A stretch of DNA of 64,000 nucleotides from Chitinophagaceae bacterium. GTDB lineage: Bacteria; Bacteroidota; Bacteroidia; Chitinophagales; Chitinophagaceae. A program made the translations under genes and the position numbers. Every line of letters begins with the position of its first letter. Position 1 is the first letter of the stretch. The stretch spans positions 62,001-126,000 of the forward strand of contig JACMLY010000150.1 in assembly GCA_014379345.1 (NCBI GenBank), in the 5' to 3' direction. Below the pieces are notes generated by a model, which saw nothing but the letters and a program-made list of their open reading frames with translations, ran no database searches and had not been told where the DNA came from. Positions 1 through 7,706 of the stretch are shown here, one piece after another.

Positions 1-1023
1 GATCCTCAACCTTACTGCCTGTTCAAGCAAATGATTGCAGTACCGCAGAAATTGCTTTTGCCTTTCGCGGCCAAGTTTACTGATTTCTTCCACCCATTTT
101 ACCTGCGCTACCGGTCCTGTTTTTAGGATGGCATTCAGCCAGTCACGCAGCAGGCTTTCCCAATCTTCCGCGGCATGTTGTAATAATTGCAGTGCTTCGC
201 GGTAATTTCCTTCTGCTACGGAGGCTATTTGACGAGCCTGGTCCGCAGCAACTTTGGCGCGATTTACAAGAGCAGATTCCACTTCGGTAGTCTCCAATGA
301 AGGGATCCTGATCAACTGTGTACGCGACAAAATGGTAGGCAAAATCTGAGATTCATTTTCGGTTACCAGAATAAATAATGTATTGGGCGGAGGCTCTTCG
401 ATAAGCTTCAAAAGTTTGTTGCCTTCATTCCCCAGATACTCGGGCATCCAAACAATCAACACCTTATACTCACTTTCAAAACTCTTAAGATTTAGTTTTC
501 GGATGATATCATTGCATTCCTGTGCTGTGATATTGCCTTGTTTGTTTTCAGCGCCTATAAATTGAAGCCAGTCATAAATATTCCCGTATGGATACAGAGA
601 AATGAATTCACGCCATTCCTGAATATAATCGGTACTGATGGGAGGAGTGCCTGTTTTTTTTGTAATCACCGGATACGAAAAGTGAATATCCGGGTGAACC
701 ATAGCCTTCATTTTTGAATAAGAAGGATGTTTTTGCATCCAGTGATCCGGCCCTCCCTCAGGGTCTGTAGATGAGGAAACGGGTATCTTTTTGTCTTGTA
801 GATCGGTTCCAAATAATGGATCTTCCCGTAGACTGTTTTCTTCGCTCCGATTCAAGGGGGCGGGATTCAGGCAAATAAAACCTGCCAGGGCCATTGCCAG
901 CGGTAAAGCTCCGCTACCTTCTTTTCCTGCAAATAATAAAGCATGGCTAAGGCGGTTATTTTGTACCAGCTCAACCAGATGTATTTTTGTTTCTGTTTGC
1001 CCTATCACGTCTTTAAAAAGCAT
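1..1023 (-). CDS. holB: DNA polymerase III subunit delta' (3' end outside window)
   Basis: Clamp-loader subunit delta', part of the complex that loads the sliding clamp during replication. I translated the minus strand myself: 341 codons are open from ATG (1021-1023) to the window edge, so the C-terminus is missing. The start MLFKDVIGQ and the AAA+ fold with a degenerate P-loop (GKEGSGAL, residues 33-40, no catalytic Lys) are typical of delta', which does not hydrolyse ATP. HPDIHFSYPV (110-119) and LLKLIEEPPPNTLFIL are hallmark segments of the Bacteroidota form. The usual four-Cys zinc module between the P-loop and HPD is absent: only one Cys (C51) is left and about 55 polar residues fill the space. 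A rho-independent terminator lies 43 bp upstream on the same strand, so the gene probably has its own promoter in that short gap. Confidence 0.9.
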   Translation of the reverse strand, partial: MLFKDVIGQTETKIHLVELVQNNRLSHALLFAGKEGSGALPLAMALAGFICLNPAPLNRSEENSLREDPLFGTDLQDKKIPVSSSTDPEGGPDHWMQKHPSYSKMKAMVHPDIHFSYPVITKKTGTPPISTDYIQEWREFISLYPYGNIYDWLQFIGAENKQGNITAQECNDIIRKLNLKSFESEYKVLIVWMPEYLGNEGNKLLKLIEEPPPNTLFILVTENESQILPTILSRTQLIRIPSLETTEVESALVNRAKVAADQARQIASVAEGNYREALQLLQHAAEDWESLLRDWLNAILKTGPVAQVKWVEEISKLGRERQKQFLRYCNHLLEQAVRLRI

Positions 1024-1065
1024 AGAGCGCGAAGATAGCCAATCAGAATTTTTATACGCCTAAAG

Positions 1066-1090
1066 AAAAAACCGCTCCAGGGAGCGGCTT
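1066..1090 (-). terminator. Rho-independent terminator of an unidentified minus-strand transcript
   Basis: Read on the minus strand there is a stem CCGCTC / GAGCGG (1072-1077 with 1082-1087), extended by weaker A-T and G-T pairs, with a 4-nt loop and a run of at least six T at 1066-1071. No coding gene on the minus strand lies upstream of it (1091-1435), so it must end a non-coding or very short transcript, or serve as read-through protection for holB. Confidence 0.7.
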
Positions 1091-1435
1091 AAAAGTGTTG
1101 AGTAGATCAGTATCAATGGTCTTCAACAGATAATTGGATAGAGGGTAGGGGTCTTAAGAATTTTAATGTATTGTTTAGGTTGCTCTTGCGGTTTTTTAAA
1201 GGATCGATTTAAAATTTTTCAAAGGTATCAGGATCAGGATTTTCTTGGTATCGGATTCAACAATGTAAAGTTGCAAACAAAAACGCGCGGGTCTTAATTT
1301 TTTCGATTAACGATCTGTTTCTATCGATTTTCGGGAAAATTTGTTCGATTATGCAACATATAAATAGTCAATAGTGATTGATGAAAACGGGGATAATGTT
1401 CAGGGAAGCATCCGATTCTTTACTTTTAGCCTTGT
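1091..1435. other. 345-bp intergenic region, possible small RNA on the minus strand
   Basis: No convincing gene. The minus-strand terminator at 1066-1090 implies a transcript starting somewhere in here. The 9-mer GGGTCTTAA occurs twice in the same orientation, at 1149-1157 and 1289-1297, each followed by an A/T-rich run. A minus-strand frame from a TTG at 1276 to a stop at 1196 encodes 26 mostly hydrophobic and basic residues (ending in KSIL) but has no ATG. I could not fold a clear 6S-like structure by eye. Confidence 0.35.
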
Positions 1436-2167
1436 ATGAAATTGTTACAAACGCTTACCGAATATTTTGCCATTGCAAGACTTCAAAGGGACATGGCGGC
1501 ATTTTTTCCCGCTTTCAAAGACCAAAAGTTTTGGCTCGACCGTTTAAAAGCAATAGATAACAATGTGCAATCTGCTCACAATAGCAGCCATATTCTTCAA
1601 TTCCTTATTGCCATATTGAAACTTGATCCCGCGGTGCAGGGATGTATAGTTGAGGCAGGCGCTTATAAGGGTGGCGGTACCAGTAAGATCAGTTTATTTT
1701 CGAAACATGTAAACCGCAGACTTATAGTTTTTGATTCTTTCGAAGGCTTGCCAGAGAATGAGGAGCCGCATATGAATAGTACTGAAGGCCATACTATTAA
1801 AGATTGGTTCAAGGGAGGAAATTTTGCGGGTTCATTAGCAGAAGTTCGATCAAATGTAGAGCGGTACGGCAATATTGATGTTTGTGAATTTATGCCAGGT
1901 TGGTTTGAACAAACAATGCCTTTATTCAATAAACCTGTAGCATTGGCTTATCTGGATGTAGATCTTGCCAGCAGTGCACGCACTTGCTTAAAATACATTT
2001 ATCCTTTATTATCAAAGGGAGGTGCTATTTTTTCGCAGGATGGAGATTTCCCTCTTGTTATCGAAGTTTTAAAAGATGAATCTTTCTGGATGAACGAAGT
2101 AAGGTGTAACAATCTACCCATCATAGAAAACCTGGGTAAAAAAATTACTATAATCCGTAAACCGTAA
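1436..2167 (+). CDS. TylF/MycF-type SAM-dependent O-methyltransferase
   Basis: Class I methyltransferase of the TylF/macrocin O-methyltransferase family (243 aa). GCIVEAGAYKGGGTS (about 68-82) is the SAM-binding motif I; LIVFDSFEGLP (about 95-105) is the characteristic motif II; ALAYLDVDLASSARTCL (about 168-184) carries the metal-binding Asp pair region; FSQDGDFP follows as in the family. Members methylate sugar hydroxyls in antibiotics or in cell-surface glycans. Nothing in the neighbourhood points to antibiotic biosynthesis, so a glycan target is more likely, but that is inference. The gene stands alone and ends at a strong bidirectional terminator. The start ATG at 1436 gives a normal family length. 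Confidence 0.8.
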   Translation: MKLLQTLTEYFAIARLQRDMAAFFPAFKDQKFWLDRLKAIDNNVQSAHNSSHILQFLIAILKLDPAVQGCIVEAGAYKGGGTSKISLFSKHVNRRLIVFDSFEGLPENEEPHMNSTEGHTIKDWFKGGNFAGSLAEVRSNVERYGNIDVCEFMPGWFEQTMPLFNKPVALAYLDVDLASSARTCLKYIYPLLSKGGAIFSQDGDFPLVIEVLKDESFWMNEVRCNNLPIIENLGKKITIIRKP

Positions 2168-2173
2168 AAGGAT

Positions 2174-2210
2174 AAAGCCCTGAAGGCGCCGGTCGCTTCT
2201 TCAGGGCTTT
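2174..2210. terminator. Bidirectional terminator between convergent genes
   Basis: Perfect 12-bp inverted repeat AAAGCCCTGAAG (2174-2185) / CTTCAGGGCTTT (2199-2210) with a 13-nt loop, A/T-rich on both outsides, sitting between the convergent methyltransferase and glutathione peroxidase genes. Confidence 0.85.
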
Positions 2211-2227
2211 ACTTTCAAAATCATTTA

Positions 2228-2740
2228 TTAATTCAAATATTTCGCAACTTCGTCACTCATAGGTTGCACCTTGTTGTGAATGACGGTGATCAGTTTACCA
2301 TTTTCATCAATAAGGAATTTGGTGAAATTCCACTTAATAGGATCTTCAACACCCATTTTTTTCGCCTCCTCTGTGAGATACTTGAAAAGCGGATGGATAT
2401 CTTCACCTTTTACAGAAACCTTTTCTGCCATGGGGAAACTAACACCATAGTTCTTCTTACAAAATTCTTTGATCTCTTCATTTGTTCCAGATTCCTGCTG
2501 ACCGAAATTATTGGCAGGAAAGCCAACGATCACCAAGGTATTTTTGTACTTATCCTGCAATTTCTGCAATCCGTCATATTGCGGCGTGTTGCCACATTTT
2601 GATGCGGTGTTCACAATCATTATTTTCTTTCCCTTGTATTTTGAAAGATCAATGGTTCCCCCATCAAGTGCCGGCACTTTAAAATCATAAATGGACATTG
2701 CAGTGGCAACAAATAGTGTCAATAAGGCTAAACGTATCAT
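2228..2740 (-). CDS. Glutathione peroxidase family protein, exported (Cys type)
   Basis: Thiol peroxidase of the GPx family (170 aa). The peroxidatic Cys is C49 in NTASKCGNTPQY; the rest of the catalytic tetrad is visible as Q82 (FPANNFGQQE), W137 and N138 (WNFTKFL). C94 in EFCKKNYG matches the resolving Cys of thioredoxin-dependent GPx proteins, so thioredoxin rather than glutathione is the likely reductant (known for this subfamily). The N-terminus MIRLALLTLFVATAMS is a short hydrophobic signal, which suggests export to the periplasm. The Ala in FPAN replaces the Cys seen in many homologues. It is followed by the terminator at 2174-2210 and preceded by a 93-bp gap. Confidence 0.93.
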   Translation of the reverse strand: MIRLALLTLFVATAMSIYDFKVPALDGGTIDLSKYKGKKIMIVNTASKCGNTPQYDGLQKLQDKYKNTLVIVGFPANNFGQQESGTNEEIKEFCKKNYGVSFPMAEKVSVKGEDIHPLFKYLTEEAKKMGVEDPIKWNFTKFLIDENGKLITVIHNKVQPMSDEVAKYLN

Positions 2741-2833
2741 AATTGAAATTTTTAAGATTGGTTTGACTGTGGTTTGCAGTCCTGCAAAGATGAGGCTAAA
2801 AAGGGGTTGAAAAAACTAAATTTATGATCGCTT

Positions 2834-4240
2834 CTATTGTTTTTCGTAGGGTCCAAGATCAGGTCGGCCCAGGGGCCTGGGATTTCCGTCTAAATCAACA
2901 ATATTACTGCTTGTTACTCCTGTGTCAAGCGCAGGAGAACCATCTTTTAAGCGGAAATTATAGTAATTTTTTTGAATGTTTACGCTATCAAAAGCGGGGT
3001 TTTTGTTGATGATCATATTAGAAGCTTTCACACCAGGGATTAGTAAGGGATCCTTCTTAATCTTCCATAAACAATTTTGAAAATTCACATCCAATGATGC
3101 ATTGCCTTGTTTATTCACAACAACCTCATCTTCTGTTGTACCATTTTCACCCCAGAATATACAATTTTTAAATACTGCAAAAAGAGGATTGCTTAGAACC
3201 GTGGTTCCATCCTGGATGAAATTGGCAAGCAGCAATACAGGTTCCTTGTGAGTAATAAAATTATTAGAGATTGAAACGATAGACGAATGTAAAAAGTCAT
3301 AATTGCCGCCATTCAATAACACTAGATTTTTCCCGCAATTACTGATCAGGCAATTTCTTGCTCTGATATCCGATCTGATTGCTATGATCCCGGCATCGTA
3401 ACAATTGTCTATGATGGATTCATTCAATACAACTTTTGGATTTCCATTCACGGAAGGCTCAAATGCTACGATTCCCTGGTATGCATTTTTTATAAGTGCA
3501 AAATTCAGTTCATTGTCTTTGCTTGTTTCGCGAAAATAAATGCCAGGCCAGGCTGCGGGAAAATCACGATACTGTTCGTCTAATCGATCACCCCTGAATA
3601 CAACTCGGGTACTATCATATTTTTCACCCATAACCTTCAGTGTTCCATCAACAATAAATGGAGCATCGGCATGGAGGAAAATTCGCGCGCCCTTAGTAAT
3701 TGTAAGTGTAGCACCTTGTGCTATCTGCAAGCCATCTAATATCACATAGGGTTTAACATTGGTCCAGGTTTCATTTCCTGTTACTAACCTTCCCCGGTAA
3801 AAATTGGCATTTTGACCCCATGCTTCCAGTTGAACCCATTTGAGATTACCATTAAATTCTATGCGAATGCTGTCTTGTATTACAAACGGAATATTTGCAG
3901 CGGAAGGATCGATTTTTACGGTTACAAAAACGTACACACTATCGTTAGCCTCAAGTTCAATATTACTCACTGAAGGTCCTGCTATTCCATCTACGTTTAT
4001 TTTAAAAGCAGAATTTATTCCGCCCCCCAACTGAATATTACTAAGCCGCAGTTTTTGATCGTTGTTATTAAAGATCCGGAAGTATCGGGTTATTGAACCA
4101 ACAGATGTAAATAAAGTATCAAAGTATAAAGTATCTGCCGAAGTGCTCAGCTTTGCATTTCCTGATTCAGTAAAGGTTTCTTTTTTGCAGGATGCTGTAA
4201 AAAATACCAGGATGATTATGAATGCGTGAAATGGTTTCAT
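2834..4240 (-). CDS. Lipoprotein with right-handed parallel beta-helix fold
   Basis: 468 aa. The N-terminus MKPFHAFIIILVFFTASC is a lipoprotein signal with the lipid Cys at residue 18. The first 150 residues look like an all-beta domain; from about 160 onward the spacing of short hydrophobic strands (VILDGLQIAQGATLTI, PFIVDGTLKVMG, then NELNFALIKNAYQGI) is that of a parallel beta-helix, and the end DLDGNPRPLGRPDLGPYE is the usual C-terminal segment of Bacteroidota proteins in this class. Such proteins sit in the outer membrane and may bind or process polysaccharide; no catalytic residues can be assigned, so substrate and function are unknown. No operon partner is clear; comF lies 65 bp downstream on the same strand. 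Confidence 0.75.
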   Translation of the reverse strand: MKPFHAFIIILVFFTASCKKETFTESGNAKLSTSADTLYFDTLFTSVGSITRYFRIFNNNDQKLRLSNIQLGGGINSAFKINVDGIAGPSVSNIELEANDSVYVFVTVKIDPSAANIPFVIQDSIRIEFNGNLKWVQLEAWGQNANFYRGRLVTGNETWTNVKPYVILDGLQIAQGATLTITKGARIFLHADAPFIVDGTLKVMGEKYDSTRVVFRGDRLDEQYRDFPAAWPGIYFRETSKDNELNFALIKNAYQGIVAFEPSVNGNPKVVLNESIIDNCYDAGIIAIRSDIRARNCLISNCGKNLVLLNGGNYDFLHSSIVSISNNFITHKEPVLLLANFIQDGTTVLSNPLFAVFKNCIFWGENGTTEDEVVVNKQGNASLDVNFQNCLWKIKKDPLLIPGVKASNMIINKNPAFDSVNIQKNYYNFRLKDGSPALDTGVTSSNIVDLDGNPRPLGRPDLGPYEKQ

Positions 4241-4305
4241 CGGAAATCAAAAATAAGGAGAGTTGCTTACTCCCAAACGAATAAGAGTCATTTTAATTGC
4301 GGTAT

Positions 4306-5004
4306 TTACCGGGATGTATACGCTAAGGTAGCTATGCTGAGTCGCACGCCCTCACTTTTCAATAATTCATGACCGCAGGCCTCTAATGTTGCCCCCGTTG
4401 TAATAACATCATCAACCAATAAAACATGTTTATTGGTGATCTTGTCCGACTGGGCTAATAAAAATTTCCCTTCAATGTTCTGCCATCTGTCTATGCGGTT
4501 TTTATGAGTTTGTGTTTGTGTGGAAGTTGGACGCACAACCGCATTCTTCAAAACCGGGATCTGCATGATCTCTGCAATTCCATCACACAAAACAGCTGCC
4601 TGGTTATATCCCCTTCTTTTTTCTTTTTTGGGATGTAATGGTAAGGGGATCAATGCATCAATATGTTTGAAGCGGTTGGATTGAATAAAACTCTCTCCCA
4701 TGCATCTACCAAAATAGTAACCTATTTCTTTATTGCCTTTGTATTTGAATGCGTGAAGCAGATGCTGGAGGAGCGAATTTTTTGTAAAATAGAGATAGCT
4801 GCACGCACCTGCAAGAGGTAATCGCCCCCAGAAAATCTTTTCGACCGGATTGTTTGCATGAAAATGAAAGTTCGTTACCGGAAATTTATCGATGCATGAA
4901 AGACACAATATTTTTTCCTTTCCAAACAGATCATTTCCACAACCCACACAAAGTCTGGGAAAAAACAAATTGGAAAGAGACTGAAATGGATTTTGCAAAA
5001 GCAT
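4306..5004 (-). CDS. comF: ComF family protein (phosphoribosyltransferase fold)
   Basis: 232 aa. The N-terminal zinc ribbon has C19, C22, C34 and C37 (LCVGC...LCLSC). The phosphoribosyltransferase domain follows, with LIPLPLHPKKEKRRGYNQA (about 118-136) and the PRPP-binding loop VLLVDDVITTGAT (194-206). In naturally competent bacteria ComF helps single-stranded DNA processing after uptake; here it shares the window with comEC and stands next to radA, which supports a DNA-uptake/recombination role. It is separated from radA by only 23 bp on the same strand, so radA-comF is probably one transcript. Confidence 0.9.
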   Translation of the reverse strand: MLLQNPFQSLSNLFFPRLCVGCGNDLFGKEKILCLSCIDKFPVTNFHFHANNPVEKIFWGRLPLAGACSYLYFTKNSLLQHLLHAFKYKGNKEIGYYFGRCMGESFIQSNRFKHIDALIPLPLHPKKEKRRGYNQAAVLCDGIAEIMQIPVLKNAVVRPTSTQTQTHKNRIDRWQNIEGKFLLAQSDKITNKHVLLVDDVITTGATLEACGHELLKSEGVRLSIATLAYTSR

Positions 5005-5027
5005 CCGGAACTCATTTATTCATGTTG

Positions 5028-6422
5028 TTAAAAAAGATACTGGTACAATTCGTCTACTCGTCCCTTGGTGATGATCTCAATAGAATGCTGCGGATTGTTC
5101 AATCCTTTCTGACCATTGCTGCCTGCAGGCAAATTGTACTTTGAGACAATGATTTTTTCAAATCCCAGTTTTTCGGCTTCCGCAATTCTTTGTTCGATAC
5201 GGTTTACAGCGCGTATTTCCCCGCTTAGTCCAATCTCGCCTGCGAAACATATTTGATGTGGCAAGGGTATGTCCTCGTAAGAGCTTAAGAGTGCACACAA
5301 AACAGCCAGGTCGATGGAAGGGTCTTCCACTTTTAATCCTCCTGCGATATTTAAAAAAACATCTTTTACTCCAAAATGAAAACCTCCTCTTTTCTCCAAT
5401 ACCGCCAACAACAATTGCAGTCTTCGTAAATCGAAACCAGAGACTGTTCTTTGCGGGGTTCCATATACTGATTGAGTTACCAGGGCCTGCACTTCGATCA
5501 ATAAAGGTCTCATCCCCTCAATTGTAGCCGCGATGGCAATCCCACTAAGCCGATCTTCTTTTTGAGTGATCAGTATTTCGCTTGGATTATTCACTCCCCG
5601 CATCCCTGCACTGGTCATTTCATAGATACCCAGTTCTGCTGTGCTTCCAAATCGATTTTTCAAAGTTCTTAATATCCGGTAGGCATAGTGGCGGTCACCC
5701 TCAAACTGAAGTACAGTATCAACCATATGCTCTAATATTTTGGGACCTGCAATACTCCCCTCTTTAGTAATATGGCCGATTAAGAACACCGGGGTATTTG
5801 TTTCTTTGGCGAAGCGTTGAAACTCTGCAGCAGATTCTCTTATTTGCGAAACACTCCCTGGTGATGATTCTATAAAAGGTGATTGTATGGTTTGAATGGA
5901 ATCAACAATGACCAATTGAGGCCTTAATTTTTTTATTTCCTGAAATATTGTTTGCGTGTTGGTTTCAGTTAGCAGATAAAACTGATCATGATGAATATTC
6001 AAACGGTCGGCGCGCATTTTAATTTGTTGTTCGCTTTCCTCACCACTGATGTATAGTGTGATCACATCTTTCATCAATAATCCATTCTGTAAAAACAACG
6101 TAGATTTACCAATTCCCGGTTCACCTGCAATCAATACAATGCTTCCGGGTACAATTCCTCCGCCAAGAACCCTGTTTAATTCTGCATCTTCGGTAATGAT
6201 CCTTGGTTGTTCGTTGCTGCTGATCTGGTGAAGCGCAATAATCTTAAAGTCTCTTTTCTCTTCATGATAATTCTTCCATCCATTTTCGGGGTTCGGTTTT
6301 TCTTTATGAATAATCTCTTCCTGAAAAGTATTCCAATTACCACATGAAGGACATTTTCCAATCCACTTTGCACTTTCGTAGCCACAATTAGAACAAAAGA
6401 AACCAGTTTTGACTTTACTCAT
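5028..6422 (-). CDS. radA: DNA repair protein RadA/Sms
   Basis: 464 aa, full family length. N-terminal zinc finger C10-x2-C13...C24-x2-C27; RecA-like ATPase with Walker A GEPGIGKST (100-108) and Walker B LVIVDSIQT; the RadA-specific KNRFGS motif (255-260); and a C-terminal Lon-like domain (GGLKVEDPSIDLAVLCALL). RadA is a DnaB-type helicase that promotes branch migration and recombination of internalised or damaged DNA. It is the first gene of a likely radA-comF transcript. A possible -7 promoter element TAATTTTG lies about 40 bp upstream. Confidence 0.97.
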   Translation of the reverse strand: MSKVKTGFFCSNCGYESAKWIGKCPSCGNWNTFQEEIIHKEKPNPENGWKNYHEEKRDFKIIALHQISSNEQPRIITEDAELNRVLGGGIVPGSIVLIAGEPGIGKSTLFLQNGLLMKDVITLYISGEESEQQIKMRADRLNIHHDQFYLLTETNTQTIFQEIKKLRPQLVIVDSIQTIQSPFIESSPGSVSQIRESAAEFQRFAKETNTPVFLIGHITKEGSIAGPKILEHMVDTVLQFEGDRHYAYRILRTLKNRFGSTAELGIYEMTSAGMRGVNNPSEILITQKEDRLSGIAIAATIEGMRPLLIEVQALVTQSVYGTPQRTVSGFDLRRLQLLLAVLEKRGGFHFGVKDVFLNIAGGLKVEDPSIDLAVLCALLSSYEDIPLPHQICFAGEIGLSGEIRAVNRIEQRIAEAEKLGFEKIIVSKYNLPAGSNGQKGLNNPQHSIEIITKGRVDELYQYLF

Positions 6423-6911
6423 CTATTAAAGTTAACGGGAAGGTGTTTACTGATTCAAAATTAGTAGCAGAACTGCTATGTAGTTAAGACCAAACGACCA
6501 CGTAAAAAAAATTGGGAAAAAAAGCAATCTTTTGTGCAGGGTTATATCAAAGTAAAAGGGCCAACATCACTGTTGACCCTTTACTTACTAACCCATTAAA
6601 TTCTTGCACTAAATTACAAATTAGTGCCACATAACAAAATTATTTTTTAGGGGTGTGAATAAAAATAAAAAGCAGGTTAAAGCAAATTTATAACCCTAAA
6701 TAATCTCGTTAATATTCTAATAGTCAATATTTTATGTTACCATAGTCAATTTGAGAATGAGCTTGAATGATAAAATGGCAGGGGTTGTTTTTCACATGGT
6801 TACGTGGTGACAAAACGACTAATAATCCGGCTAAAAAACTGTTTAAAATGGCAAAAAAAATCTTGGTAATGGTTTTGTTATAAGTAATGGGTATTATAAA
6901 TAAATTATATA
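6423..6911. other. 489-bp A/T-rich divergent intergenic region with one hairpin
   Basis: Lies between the divergent radA and Zn-peptidase genes. The only strong structure is a hairpin at 6550-6586: AAGTAAAAGGGCCAACA pairs with TGTTGACCCTTTACTT with one bulge and a 4-nt loop. No T-run follows it on either strand, and no gene ends here, so it is either an orphan terminator or part of an RNA leader. A weaker 7-bp hairpin (GCACTAA/TTAGTGC) lies at about 6606-6634. The short frames in this region lack protein-like composition. Confidence 0.4.
6456..6463 (-). promoter_or_regulatory. Possible -7 element for radA
   Basis: Minus-strand TAATTTTG fits the Bacteroidota consensus TAnnTTTG, 34 bp before the radA ATG. 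No clear -33 TTG is seen at the expected distance, so this is only a candidate. Confidence 0.3.
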
Positions 6912-7604
6912 ATGACACCATCGATTTTAATTGTTTCTTTAGTTTGTTTGGGACTTAGTATGCTGGTTTCCGGCATCTTAAAAAGTAAGTTTTCAAAATA
7001 CGGTAAAATCCCCCTGGCGGCAGGATTGACCGGGAAGGAAATTGCGGAGAAAATGTTACGGGAATCTGGGATTTATGACGTTAAAGTCACGTCTACCAAC
7101 GGATTTCTAAGCGATCACTATAATCCGTTGACAAAAACCGTTAATTTGAGTGCCGATGTGTATGGGAGTAGCTCTATCGCCGCCGCCGCCGTAGCAGCGC
7201 ATGAATGCGGGCATGCGGTTCAGCACGCCGATTCTTATCCCTGGTTACAATTGCGGAGTCGCCTGGTTCCCGCAGTTCAGTTTAGTTCCGGCATTGTGCA
7301 TTGGGTATTGATTGCCGGTGTGTTTATGATCAGCCTGTTCCCACAATTACTATTAGGAGGGATCATACTTTTTGGTTTAACTACCTTATTTTCAGTCATT
7401 ACGCTTCCGGTTGAATTCGATGCCAGCAACAGGGCACTGGCTTGGTTGGACAAGGCAAGAATTACGAGCAGCACCGAATATCCAAAGGCAAAAGATGCCT
7501 TGAAATGGGCGGCTCTGACTTATGTCGTAGCGGCTTTGGCTTCGGTGGCTACCCTTGTACAGTACATCATGATTTTTGTGGGCGGGAGCCGCGGTCGCGA
7601 TTAA
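6912..7604 (+). CDS. Membrane zinc metallopeptidase, YugP/Zn_peptidase_2 family
   Basis: 230 aa. An N-terminal transmembrane segment (about 3-21), then the family pattern IPLAAGLTGKEIAEKMLRES, LSDHYNP and the zinc-binding HECGH (97-101, catalytic Glu98), followed by three further hydrophobic segments (about 128-160 and 203-222). The third zinc ligand is probably Glu in LPVEFDASNRAL. The physiological substrate of the YugP family is not established as far as I know; a role in membrane protein turnover is a reasonable guess. Single gene, ended by the 20-bp-stem terminator just downstream. Confidence 0.85.
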   Translation: MTPSILIVSLVCLGLSMLVSGILKSKFSKYGKIPLAAGLTGKEIAEKMLRESGIYDVKVTSTNGFLSDHYNPLTKTVNLSADVYGSSSIAAAAVAAHECGHAVQHADSYPWLQLRSRLVPAVQFSSGIVHWVLIAGVFMISLFPQLLLGGIILFGLTTLFSVITLPVEFDASNRALAWLDKARITSSTEYPKAKDALKWAALTYVVAALASVATLVQYIMIFVGGSRGRD

Positions 7605-7645
7605 AACGGGCTGCTCTCCTTACATACAAGCACAAGAAATTGAGC

Positions 7646-7690
7646 TTGAAATGAAAAAACTCCGGCTTGACCGGAGTTTTTTCATTTCAA
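7646..7690. terminator. Very strong bidirectional terminator (20-bp perfect stem)
   Basis: The arm 7646-7665 (ending AAAAAACTCCGG) is the exact reverse complement of 7671-7690 (starting CCGGAGTTTTTT), with the 5-nt loop CTTGA. The A-run and T-run are both inside the stem, so the structure can terminate transcription from the peptidase gene and, on the other strand, from rng. Confidence 0.92.
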
Positions 7691-7706
7691 GGCGTACTTA
7701 TGCACC

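Noticed and set aside
1091..1300. 6S RNA
   Set aside because: Size and terminator would fit, but the two halves do not pair into the long hairpin with a central bubble.
6724..6921. 65-codon minus-strand frame in the radA/peptidase gap
   Set aside because: Overlaps the peptidase start, A/T-driven composition, no homologue known to me.
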